Below, one piece after another: positions 7,348 to 14,017 of a stretch of DNA of 35,339 nt (within the stretch, counting starts at the first letter, position 1; each line of letters starts with the position of its first letter). Source of the DNA: Paraktedonobacter sp035294465. Its GTDB lineage: Bacteria; Chloroflexota; Ktedonobacteria; Ktedonobacterales; Ktedonobacteraceae. The stretch covers positions 1 to 35,339 of the forward strand of contig DATGKW010000028.1 in assembly GCA_035294465.1 (NCBI GenBank), written 5' to 3'. The notes beneath the pieces were generated by a model. The model saw only the letters and a list, made by a program, of their open reading frames with translations. It was not told the DNA's origin and made no database searches. A program made the position numbers and the translations under genes.

Positions 7348-8238
7348 TTATTCTATAGAGCTTGTGGCGCGGTCGATGAGTTCCGCGAGTTCTCGCGGGC
7401 GGTGGAGCGGGATATCATGGATGGTATCGCGCATATGCACGATGTTGATGTCCGGGCGCAGTTGCTGGATCTGCTCCAGACCAGCGCGACGCTGGTTGAA
7501 AAAATCCACCTGAGCTTCGCTGATCACTGGCGGCTCAGCGACGATCAGGGTTATCGGACAGTGTACGCGTGAATAGAGCTCATACGTTGGCTGATCCCAC
7601 ATGGAGCCGATGATTTGCAGGTGGTTCTCAAAGGCGAGTCGCGGGGCCACAGTATTGTCGGGACGCAGTTCCACGATGTTCAGGAGAATATCCTCTAGCT
7701 GTTCGGACCATTGTCGGCCAAGCGGTCCCTGCTTGATGCGTTCCACGAAAGCCGCACGCGATGTTCCGGCAAAGCGCGGCGGGGCCAGCCGCTCGATGGC
7801 GATCTCACGTGACCAGCCTGAGCGGGCGGATAACTGCCCGCTCGCCCCATCTACCAGCAGCAGGGCAGAGATCTCATCGGGATACGTAGCGGCGTACTCC
7901 AACGCCACGGACGCGCCCCACGAATGGCCAACAATCCCGAATCGTTTCAAACCCAGTTCATGCACGATAGCTGCATCATCTCTAACAATCGTGGCGAAAT
8001 CGTAGCCATCGTTCGGTTTTGCGCTTTCTCCGTGTCCGCGCTGATCGAGCGTGACGACTTCATGCCCGTGTTCGGCCAGCAGAGGGGCTACCAGATCCCA
8101 AATGCGCAGGGCCGAGGCCAGTCCATGCAGCAGGAGCAGAGGATGCCGTTGCGCTCCAGATGCTGCCGACATCCAGCGACGATAATGGAAGCGCAGGTTG
8201 TGGATCGTGATGAACTCGTCAGTTGGCAACATCGGCAT
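7348..8238 (-). CDS. Alpha/beta hydrolase
   Basis: A 296-aa alpha/beta-hydrolase. Motifs: oxyanion loop LLLLHGLASALRIWD, the strand-turn TLDQRGHGESAKP, nucleophile elbow IVGHSWGAS with Ser106, and a C-terminal His in DTIHDIPLHRP. The region between the nucleophile and the acid (LLVDGASG to QPTYELY) is the cap domain. It is similar in plan to the hydrolase at 3605 but is a distinct sequence, not a close duplicate. The substrate is unknown. It is the next minus-strand gene beyond the RiPP precursor genes, but 230 nt with a hairpin separate them, so co-transcription is not assumed. Confidence 0.87.
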   Translation of the reverse strand: MPMLPTDEFITIHNLRFHYRRWMSAASGAQRHPLLLLHGLASALRIWDLVAPLLAEHGHEVVTLDQRGHGESAKPNDGYDFATIVRDDAAIVHELGLKRFGIVGHSWGASVALEYAATYPDEISALLLVDGASGQLSARSGWSREIAIERLAPPRFAGTSRAAFVERIKQGPLGRQWSEQLEDILLNIVELRPDNTVAPRLAFENHLQIIGSMWDQPTYELYSRVHCPITLIVAEPPVISEAQVDFFNQRRAGLEQIQQLRPDINIVHMRDTIHDIPLHRPRELAELIDRATSSIE

Positions 8239-8383
8239 ATGCAGCAGTCTCCTTCTCCCATTCTTGTCCGCGTTTGCACAGGTAGTGTAACAACCATATC
8301 ATATCATGTTATTACGTTCCCCTGTTCAGGACCGACCTTTACCGGTTGCCTGCTGGGCGAGTGGAGGCGGGAGTAAAAGCAGC

Positions 8384-8418
8384 AGGGGCATAGGTGGTCA
8401 ATAGTCACTTATGTCCCT
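8384..8418 (-). terminator. Hairpin downstream of RiPP precursor A
   Basis: Arms 8384-8396 and 8406-8418 pair over 13 nt with two G.U-type positions and a 9-nt loop. On the minus strand it follows the precursor stop by about 50 nt. There is no T-run, so a factor-dependent or mRNA-protecting role is possible. Confidence 0.4.
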
Positions 8419-8468
8419 GCGCTATAGTTATAGAAGCATGCTACAAGCCTGATCGAGCAAACGAATGA

Positions 8469-8855
8469 TTAGTCGTAGCTAGAACAAGCCTGAGCTATTG
8501 GACTCGCGCTGCTCAGAATATTAGAGAGTACATTGACCTGGACGGAGAAAACGTTCACATCACAGACGAGCGCGTATGAGTGGAGTTGCTCATCTGTAAC
8601 AGAGGCAGAACTGGTCTGTGTGACAGTGACAGGGCAGCAGCTTTTGCTGACGCTGCTACGCGTGCATACATTCGGGTGGGTGGGGCCGTCTCCATAACCA
8701 CCGCCACCGCCACTGCCACCGATGACAGACGCTAGCTGGGTGTCGGTCAGTTCCAGTTCGCCCGCGGGGTTGGCGGGCAGTACACGCAATTGCTCTTCGT
8801 TGAGGCCCTGACGATATGCCTCGTCTTTCCATGCACGTACAATATCGAGTTTCAC
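8469..8855 (-). CDS. Lanthipeptide-like RiPP precursor A, mersacidin-type leader
   Basis: The product is 128 aa from GTG at 8855. This start is chosen because AAAGGA and the bases around it align base for base with the start of the paralog at 9349; an upstream ATG at 8873 overlaps that ribosome site. Leader: VKLDIVRAWKDEAYR, then LPANPAGELELTDTQLASV ending in a double glycine at residues 46-47. This is the type-2 lantibiotic (mersacidin/lichenicidin) leader pattern, cut after GG by a C39-type transporter in known systems. The predicted core is long (81 aa): a Gly-rich linker, a Cys/Ser/Thr-rich middle with Cys64, Cys73, Cys74, and a C-terminal module (His92-Asp128) with Cys98 and Cys124 shared with precursor B. 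No LanM or peptidase-transporter gene is in the window. Confidence 0.8.
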   Translation of the reverse strand: MKLDIVRAWKDEAYRQGLNEEQLRVLPANPAGELELTDTQLASVIGGSGGGGGYGDGPTHPNVCTRSSVSKSCCPVTVTQTSSASVTDEQLHSYALVCDVNVFSVQVNVLSNILSSASPIAQACSSYD

Positions 8856-8890
8856 GTGGAAGTTTCCTTTCATTGTTTGGGCTTTATCTC

Positions 8891-8933
8891 TTGCTGCGAA
8901 CTGCCCGCTTACTCACCGGGCAGTTCGCAGCAA
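8891..8933. repeat. Perfect 17-bp hairpin in the 5-prime region of precursor A
   Basis: Arms 8891-8907 and 8917-8933 (core TGCGAACTGCCCG) are perfectly complementary with a 9-nt loop. It lies 35 nt upstream of the GTG at 8855 and immediately downstream of a possible minus-strand -10 (TATAAT at 8939-8934). It may terminate transcripts from precursor B or cap the 5-prime end of the precursor A mRNA. Confidence 0.6.
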
Positions 8934-8993
8934 ATTATAAGTATTGCTTATTATTCGGGTATGTATCCCGATACTTACTATCCCTTCATTGTG

Positions 8994-9028
8994 CCTGCCT
9001 GGCTCAACGTCTGAGCGGGCCGGGCAGG
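8994..9028 (-). terminator. Hairpin after RiPP precursor B
   Basis: CCTGCC at 8994-8999 pairs with GGCAGG at 9023-9028, with inner CTCA/TGAG pairing. On the minus strand it begins about 13 nt after the stop of precursor B. No T-run is present, so terminator activity is uncertain. Confidence 0.4.
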
Positions 9029-9040
9029 AAATTTGTAAGA

Positions 9041-9349
9041 TTAATCGTGGCTGACGCAGACCTGAGCGATCGGACTGGTAGCGCTGAGGAGGTCGGAGAG
9101 CACGTTCGTCTGCACTGAGAAAATGTTGACATCACAGATGAGCGCGTATGAATGGAAGTCCTCACGCGTGATCGTTAGGGATTCCGAGCGGTTGTAGACG
9201 CGTCCATATCCTCCAGAGACGGAGGCCAGGTCGGTCTCACTCAGTTCCAGTTCACCCGCGGGGTTGGCGGGCAGCTTAGACAATTGCTCATTGCTCAGGC
9301 TCTGACGATAGGTATCGTCTTTCCATGCACGTACAGCATCAAATTTCAT
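9041..9349 (-). CDS. Lanthipeptide-like RiPP precursor B, mersacidin-type leader
   Basis: A 102-aa precursor with ATG at 9349 behind AAAGGGA. The leader (MKFDAVRAWKDDTYRQSL, then LPANPAGELELSETDLASVSGG, GG at residues 46-47) aligns without gaps to precursor A. The core has 55 residues: a short Tyr/Arg/Ser-rich segment, then a module from His66 to Asp102 that is identical to precursor A at about 27 of 37 positions. It contains Cys72, Cys98, and Ser/Thr at 67, 78, 81, 85, 89, 91, 92 and 100, enough for (methyl)lanthionine rings. The two genes are tandem and may be co-transcribed. Modification would need an enzyme encoded elsewhere in the genome. Confidence 0.82.
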   Translation of the reverse strand: MKFDAVRAWKDDTYRQSLSNEQLSKLPANPAGELELSETDLASVSGGYGRVYNRSESLTITREDFHSYALICDVNIFSVQTNVLSDLLSATSPIAQVCVSHD

Positions 9350-9366
9350 GTGAAAGTTCCCTTTCT

Positions 9367-9386
9367 TTGTTCATATTCATGAACAA
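9367..9386 (-). promoter_or_regulatory. Palindrome upstream of RiPP precursor B
   Basis: TTGTTCAT-ATTC-ATGAACAA is a perfect 8-bp inverted repeat 18 nt upstream of the ATG, just before the ribosome-binding site on the minus strand. It could be an operator or an mRNA hairpin that controls translation of the precursor. Confidence 0.45.
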
Positions 9387-10097
9387 TGTAGTTACTTGGC
9401 TTATAGCAATGAAATATCCCTTGTTATAAGCGTATTGATCCCTCAATTCAGGGTGGATCTGATCTCCCACACACGGATCATGTGAGAGGTAAGAGCCACC
9501 CCCACACGTGCGATTCATGCGTAAGGAGATCGCTGGATGCGTAGGGTAATCCGGTCGCGGTTAACGCCGGTCTTGCCGGCCAAGTTGAGAAGAGTGCTGA
9601 GTATCTCAGAAGTGCGTTGTATTTGCTTCTTGCATATGTATAGATTACAGATTGGTACGCATTTTTCCCACTCACTTCGACTTCCCTCTACCGTTTACTG
9701 TAGGTTGCTCTTTTCCTTTGAGCCTGGTATCTTCAGATATGATCCTATGTTCCTCTTTAAAGGAACCTATTTATAGTGTACGCACATTTGCAACAGATAA
9801 ATTTGTATATATAAAACATGCGCCAGTATAGACACTTAAATTATGAGCAAACATACACGCTTTTCCCATTTTGATGAAGGAAGGTTAAGGCAATTGTGCT
9901 CCTGTAATCTGTTGCATTGTTCCAGATGGTAAAAAAGCTGCTATTACATTCGTCGTTTTCGGTGTTTGATCGGCGGCCACTTTGAAGGTCAGACGACGAT
10001 CTTTCAAGGCGATCACTCATTTGCTAGAATAGAGTAGCTCGATGTTTATCCAAAATAATCCCAAATGAATCCTGAGAAAGAAAAATAGAGATTGACG
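9387..10097. other. 711-nt region without a convincing gene
   Basis: No intact gene is seen. GCTTATA/TATAAGC form a small inverted repeat near 9400-9431. About 9440-9680 has an odd character: GC-rich direct and inverted bits such as CCGGTCTTGCCGG, and minus-strand frames that look like transposase or intron tail fragments. It may be a decayed mobile element, but I cannot name the family. On the minus strand 9885-10016 there is a 43-codon frame with protein-like composition and no ribosome site, possibly a gene relic. At 10023-10030 TGCTAGAAT looks like an extended -10 for the ATP-grasp gene. Confidence 0.4.
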
Positions 10098-11357
10098 ATG
10101 AGACAACAGGCATCCAGCCGCGTTTTGCTTTTAATGTCGCCAGCGACCTACCGGGCCGGGGCTTTTTTAAGTGCGGCCCGTGCTCTTCAACTGGAGGTAG
10201 TAGTGGGCATCGATTTGCCCGAAACGCTTTCTGATTACTGGCATGTCCCACTGGGCCTGGATTTTAACGACCCGGATGGGGCCTTACATACTATACTGGA
10301 ATACGCCCAGGAACATCCGCTGGCGGCGATTCTCTCGGTCGATGATAGCGCAAGCGAGCTGGCTGCACGAGCCTGCGCCGCGCTGGGCCTGCCGCATAAT
10401 TCTCCCCAGGCCGCCGAGGCCGCGCGCGATAAGTTGCTGATGCGCACACTCATGTCGCGTGGTGGCGCACCCTGCCCGATTTTCCGCCCGTTTCTGTTAA
10501 GCGAGGACCCGCGCCAGATTGCCGCGCGGGTTGGCTATCCTTGTGTGGTCAAGCCGTTGCGCCTCTCTGGCAGTCGCGGCGTGATCCGGGCCAATGATCC
10601 CACTGAATTTGTCGCTGCCTTCACGCGCTTGAAACGTCTCCTGCTGAGCGAAGGTAATGCGGAAGAGAGCACCTCTATCCTGGTCGAGGATTTTATCCCC
10701 GGCTTCGAGGTAGCCCTGGAGGGTCTGCTGACTCATGGGGAATTGAAGATGCTCGCGCTATTTGATAAGCCTGATCCATTGGATGGCCCATTTTTTGAGG
10801 AGACGATCTATGTGACTCCTTCGCGCCTATCGGAGCAGACGCAGGAGGAGATCGCGCGCTGCGTGGCCGTCGCGTCCGCCTCGCTTGGGCTGCGCGAAGG
10901 GCCGGTACATGCTGAGCTGCGCGTGAACGAACGCGGACCCTGGATGCTTGAGATCGCCGGGCGCTCGATAGGTGGCCTCTGCTCGACCATCCTGGAATTT
11001 GGCTCCGGCATGTGCCTGGAAGAACTGATCCTTCGCCATGCCATCGGCGAAGAAGTAACTGCAATCGAGCGTGAGAAGCAGGCTGCCGGCGTTATGATGA
11101 TCCCAATACCGGGTGCCGGGCTGCTCAAGGGTGTTCAGGGCGTGGAGGAGGCCCGGCAGGTGCCGCTCATCACCGGTATCGAGATTACCGCGAAAGTGAA
11201 CTATTCCCTGGTCCCCTTGCCCGAAGGTGCCAGCTATCTCGGCTTTATCTTCGCGCGTGGCGAGTCTCCCGAGGCGGTTGAGGAGGCCATTCGCCGAGCA
11301 CACAAACTGCTGCACTTCGAGATCAGGCCAATATTGCCAATCTTGCAACCAGCATAG
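10098..11357 (+). CDS. ATP-grasp ligase (carboxylate-amine ligase, BacD-like)
   Basis: About 419 aa; ATG at 10098 is preceded by TAGAG at 7 nt, while an in-frame TTG at 10092 is possible. The plan is a pre-ATP-grasp domain (residues 1-105), an ATP-grasp lid with VGYPCVVKPLRLSGSRGVIRA (Lys and glycine-loop), the IPGFEVALEG strand, and the Mg/ATP-binding end VHAELRVNERGPWMLEIAGRSIGG. The GRSIGG and C-terminal domain match L-amino-acid ligase/carbamoyl-phosphate-synthase-like proteins, which join a carboxylate to an amine through an acyl-phosphate. The product is unknown. It is divergent from the RiPP precursors, 750 nt away, so a link is possible but not shown. Confidence 0.85.
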   Translation: MRQQASSRVLLLMSPATYRAGAFLSAARALQLEVVVGIDLPETLSDYWHVPLGLDFNDPDGALHTILEYAQEHPLAAILSVDDSASELAARACAALGLPHNSPQAAEAARDKLLMRTLMSRGGAPCPIFRPFLLSEDPRQIAARVGYPCVVKPLRLSGSRGVIRANDPTEFVAAFTRLKRLLLSEGNAEESTSILVEDFIPGFEVALEGLLTHGELKMLALFDKPDPLDGPFFEETIYVTPSRLSEQTQEEIARCVAVASASLGLREGPVHAELRVNERGPWMLEIAGRSIGGLCSTILEFGSGMCLEELILRHAIGEEVTAIEREKQAAGVMMIPIPGAGLLKGVQGVEEARQVPLITGIEITAKVNYSLVPLPEGASYLGFIFARGESPEAVEEAIRRAHKLLHFEIRPILPILQPA

Positions 11358-11372
11358 GAGAGCGAATGCTTC

Positions 11373-12065
11373 TTATTCACTGAGGATAGCCAGCAGGGCC
11401 TCGCGAATCTGTTGGGCAGTCTTCTCAGCATCGATTACAGGAGCGCGCGGTAGGACAAAACGCGTGGAGCCAATTGTTTCACCTGCGTAGCGCGGAAGAA
11501 GCTGGATATGCAGATGATTGATCGGGTCATCGCACATCGTATCGAGGTACACCTGCTTCGCGCCTAATGCCTGTTTGAGTGCCCTGCTTACCTGGGCACA
11601 TAGTTGGAAAAGTGGTCCGATCTCTTTGTCTGTGAGGTCACAGATATCCTTACGGTGAGGTTTGTAGACCACAATGGTATGTCCGGGCATACGCGGGCGG
11701 ATTTCCAGGGTCACTTTGTAGACATCGTTCTCATAGATAATGCCCTGACGTCCAGAAACTTCGCCTGTAGCGAGGTCATGGCAGGTGACACACTTGCCAT
11801 GATCCGAGAGTCGGGAGCGGCTGACTTTTTCCGCTATGAAGTCTGCTCTTTCCTTCTGGCTTATTTTCTGCTCACCAGACGCACGAGGCAGCTCTCGTTG
11901 TGGAAGAGTACGCGCTTCTTCCTCGAGGATTTCTCGGCAGAGATCGATACAGCCGTTGCAAATATACACGCCTCCGGGCCCGGCAATGAATCGCTCAGTC
12001 TGGCGCTGATCTTTGCCACAGAAAGAGCAGCGAAAGTTTCCCCGTATATTTTTAGGTTTTGCCAT
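11373..12065 (-). CDS. ClpX-type zinc finger fused to a HIT domain
   Basis: A 230-aa two-domain protein. Residues 11-48 are a C4 zinc-binding domain of the ClpX N-terminal type: CSFCGK (Cys13, Cys16), FIAGPGGVYICNGCI (Cys36, Cys39) and DLCREIL. After a charged linker, residues 90-225 form a HIT domain: KCVTCHDLATGE with a second CxxC (92/95), VTLEIRPRMPGHTIVVYKPH, and the active-site strand NHLHIQLLP. The classical HxHxH is here HxHxQ (His184, His186, Gln188), as in GalT and some dinucleotide phosphorylases, which suggests nucleotidyl transfer or phosphorolysis over simple hydrolysis (inference). The zinc finger may recruit adaptors or substrates. It stands alone on the minus strand, converging with the ATP-grasp gene 15 nt away. 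Confidence 0.85.
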   Translation of the reverse strand: MAKPKNIRGNFRCSFCGKDQRQTERFIAGPGGVYICNGCIDLCREILEEEARTLPQRELPRASGEQKISQKERADFIAEKVSRSRLSDHGKCVTCHDLATGEVSGRQGIIYENDVYKVTLEIRPRMPGHTIVVYKPHRKDICDLTDKEIGPLFQLCAQVSRALKQALGAKQVYLDTMCDDPINHLHIQLLPRYAGETIGSTRFVLPRAPVIDAEKTAQQIREALLAILSE

Positions 12066-12294
12066 ACCTGTCTCCTTTGTCCGCAGAGCAACTGTTCCTG
12101 GCTGCCTGGCTGTTACATTGAACTCTCCACGTGTGTATACGTGCCCAATGTTTTCCTGGTTCCCTTGTATAGAGATAAAGAAGTAAAGTCTCCCTGATTA
12201 ATCGAGCAGCGAAATCTTAACCAGTTTTTCTCCCGAAGGTACTAATTTATGGACGATGATCTATATGTAGCTCATCTCTATGCTAAACTGCGGG

Positions 12295-12308
12295 ATGATG
12301 TACATCAT
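12295..12308. promoter_or_regulatory. Palindrome upstream of the CAP lipoprotein gene
   Basis: ATGATGT-ACATCAT is a perfect 14-bp palindrome 31 nt upstream of the ATG at 12340, flanked by GG and an imperfect CATCC extension. It lies where an operator would act. The 274 nt between the HIT gene and this gene hold no coding signal. Confidence 0.4.
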
Positions 12309-12339
12309 ATCATCCTGGGGATAAAGGAGCGCAATAGGT

Positions 12340-13002
12340 ATGGGCGGGAGACACCGGTTTTGGTTAGCCTTGCTATTACTACTAATTCTGACGGCTTGCG
12401 AGACTGCGAATCGAAATCAAAGCCAGCAGGTTATGCATACGGCAAAGCCGACCGCGACCAGGAGTGGTTCCGGGATTTCTATCTCTCTACCTGCCCAGAT
12501 TGCAACAAATCCCACGCCTCCTGCACTTCCTACAGCGCCTGTTATAGGACAGCCCACACAGACTCCGGGCGGCAGTTCATCTATCACGAGCCAATTGGAG
12601 CAACAGCTTCTTCAACTGATTAATCAAGATCGGGCAGCCCAGGGGTTGTATGCGTATGTGCTTAGCAGTGTCATGTCGGCAGGTGCTTACGCGCATAGCG
12701 TGACGATGGGCAGCACCAGCTGTGGGTTGAGCCATCAGTGCCCTGGCGAGCCGGCTCCCTGCCAGCGAGTGAGCAACGAAGGCATTTCATGGACGAGCTG
12801 CGGGGAGAACGTAGGCTATAGTTCTCCTGATCCGACTGCCTGGGCAGCAGTGCAGGGCCTCGAAAAGGATATGCTCGATGAGCAGCCTCCTGATGATGGG
12901 CATCGCCTGAATCTCTTGAACACATCGTATCATCGCATTGGCATTGGCATCTATATTGATTCTCGCGGATATGTCTGGCTGACAGAAGATTTCGCGAGCT
13001 AA
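12340..13002 (+). CDS. CAP/SCP-domain lipoprotein
   Basis: A 220-aa secreted protein. The signal peptide (MGGRHRFWLALLLLLILTAC) ends in a lipobox with Cys at residue 20, so it should be anchored to the outer face of the membrane. A Ser/Thr/Pro-rich linker (residues 21-80) leads to a CAP domain (SCP/YkwD-like) at residues 85-220: LLQLINQDRAAQGL, GAYAHSVTM, the signature SCGENVGYS, and GHRLNLLNTSYHRIGIGIY. Cys pairs are plentiful, as expected for an exported domain. ATG at 12340 has AAAGGAG 11 nt upstream. Role unknown; YkwD-type CAP proteins occur in cell envelopes and spores. The gene is followed 57 nt later by another lipoprotein gene. Confidence 0.85.
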   Translation: MGGRHRFWLALLLLLILTACETANRNQSQQVMHTAKPTATRSGSGISISLPAQIATNPTPPALPTAPVIGQPTQTPGGSSSITSQLEQQLLQLINQDRAAQGLYAYVLSSVMSAGAYAHSVTMGSTSCGLSHQCPGEPAPCQRVSNEGISWTSCGENVGYSSPDPTAWAAVQGLEKDMLDEQPPDDGHRLNLLNTSYHRIGIGIYIDSRGYVWLTEDFAS

Positions 13003-13059
13003 GCGTTTCTGTGTAGTGTATCTCTCTCTGTTTGTGTTTCTTTATTTAGCGCAGGTGGT

Positions 13060-14016
13060 ATGTGTATGAACAAAGATACGTCTCTTGCTGGTTTTTCTCA
13101 GCGTAACCGGTGGTTTGTGCTGGTTATCTGGTTGTTTTCGATCTCCATGACGTTCCTGGCGGGATGTGGTACGGCAAATGGGCAGCCTGGTAAATCCTCA
13201 GCGGGCGTTACTACCCCTTCGGCCTCTTCGGGGAATGGACGGTCTGTGAGCCTGGTGCCCCAACCCACCTTTCCTCCGACGGCAACGCCTGCACTCAGGC
13301 CCACCCTTGTTTCCGGCAACGCGCCCGCCGTTCTGGGGCCGGGATCAACCCTGCCAACCGAGGCGCAGTGCGCAGCGCGTGTGAAAGACTCATCTTTTGA
13401 GCCACGCCCGGAGAACTACCAGGCCAATCATCGTGTACCCACAGCCCAACAGATTGCCGCGCTAGCACCCTGGGGACCGGCGATGGGTCAGAGCAGCCAG
13501 GCGGATAGCTTGCGCAGACAGATCACGGGGAATTTTACCGGCACGACGGACGAAATTTTGCAGTGGGTGGCTTGCAAGTGGGGCGTTGATCCTGATCTTG
13601 TGCGCGCCGAGGCCGTGGTAGAGTCATACTGGCGGCAGAGCAACGAGGGCGACTCTACAACCGATCAGAGCCTCTGCCCGCCTGGCACCTGGAATGGGCA
13701 GAGCTGTTATCAGAGCTATGGCATTTTGCAGATTAAATATACGTATTTTCAGAGCGCCTGGCCGATGAGCCGTGACGATACCGCTTTTAATGCAGAATAC
13801 GTGTACGGCATTATTCGAGCGTGCTATGAGGGGTGGACAACCTATTTAAATAGCGACACTCCACTGCCGGGCTATCCACGTTATCATGCAGGCGATATCT
13901 GGGGATGCCTCGGTCGCTGGTTTAGCGGTGGCTGGTACGATCAGGGCGCGATAGATTATATCAAAAATGTGCAGGCTGCCATGGCTGATAAAACCTGGCT
14001 CCAGGCCGGCTTTTAA
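13060..14016 (+). CDS. Lytic-transglycosylase-like lipoprotein
   Basis: A 318-aa protein; ATG at 13060 or 13066. The signal peptide VLVIWLFSISMTFLAGC has a lipobox with Cys about residue 36. A low-complexity Pro/Ser/Thr linker runs to about residue 90. The catalytic-like domain (residues 145-310) has WGVDPDLVRAEAVVESYW, where the Glu in the AEAVVESYW helix matches the catalytic Glu of soluble lytic transglycosylases, then QSYGILQIKYTYF, the equivalent of the S-x-G-LMQ motif. Several Cys residues suggest disulfides. It would cut or remodel peptidoglycan at the cell surface. It probably shares a transcript with the CAP lipoprotein 57 nt upstream, and converges on the monooxygenase gene at 14018. 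Confidence 0.8.
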   Translation: MCMNKDTSLAGFSQRNRWFVLVIWLFSISMTFLAGCGTANGQPGKSSAGVTTPSASSGNGRSVSLVPQPTFPPTATPALRPTLVSGNAPAVLGPGSTLPTEAQCAARVKDSSFEPRPENYQANHRVPTAQQIAALAPWGPAMGQSSQADSLRRQITGNFTGTTDEILQWVACKWGVDPDLVRAEAVVESYWRQSNEGDSTTDQSLCPPGTWNGQSCYQSYGILQIKYTYFQSAWPMSRDDTAFNAEYVYGIIRACYEGWTTYLNSDTPLPGYPRYHAGDIWGCLGRWFSGGWYDQGAIDYIKNVQAAMADKTWLQAGF

Positions 14017-14017
14017 G

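Noticed and set aside
9478..9675. Minus-strand frame of 65 codons
   Set aside because: No ribosome site, and its tail looks like the non-coding side of a decayed element; kept only as part of the gene-poor region.
9885..10016. 43-codon minus-strand frame with protein-like composition
   Set aside because: A stop codon directly precedes its GTG and no ribosome site is present; it may be a relic but cannot be called a gene.
12249..12623. Plus-strand frame of 124 codons overlapping the CAP lipoprotein
   Set aside because: The overlapping frame at 12340 has a signal peptide, lipobox and CAP motifs, so this one is a shadow.
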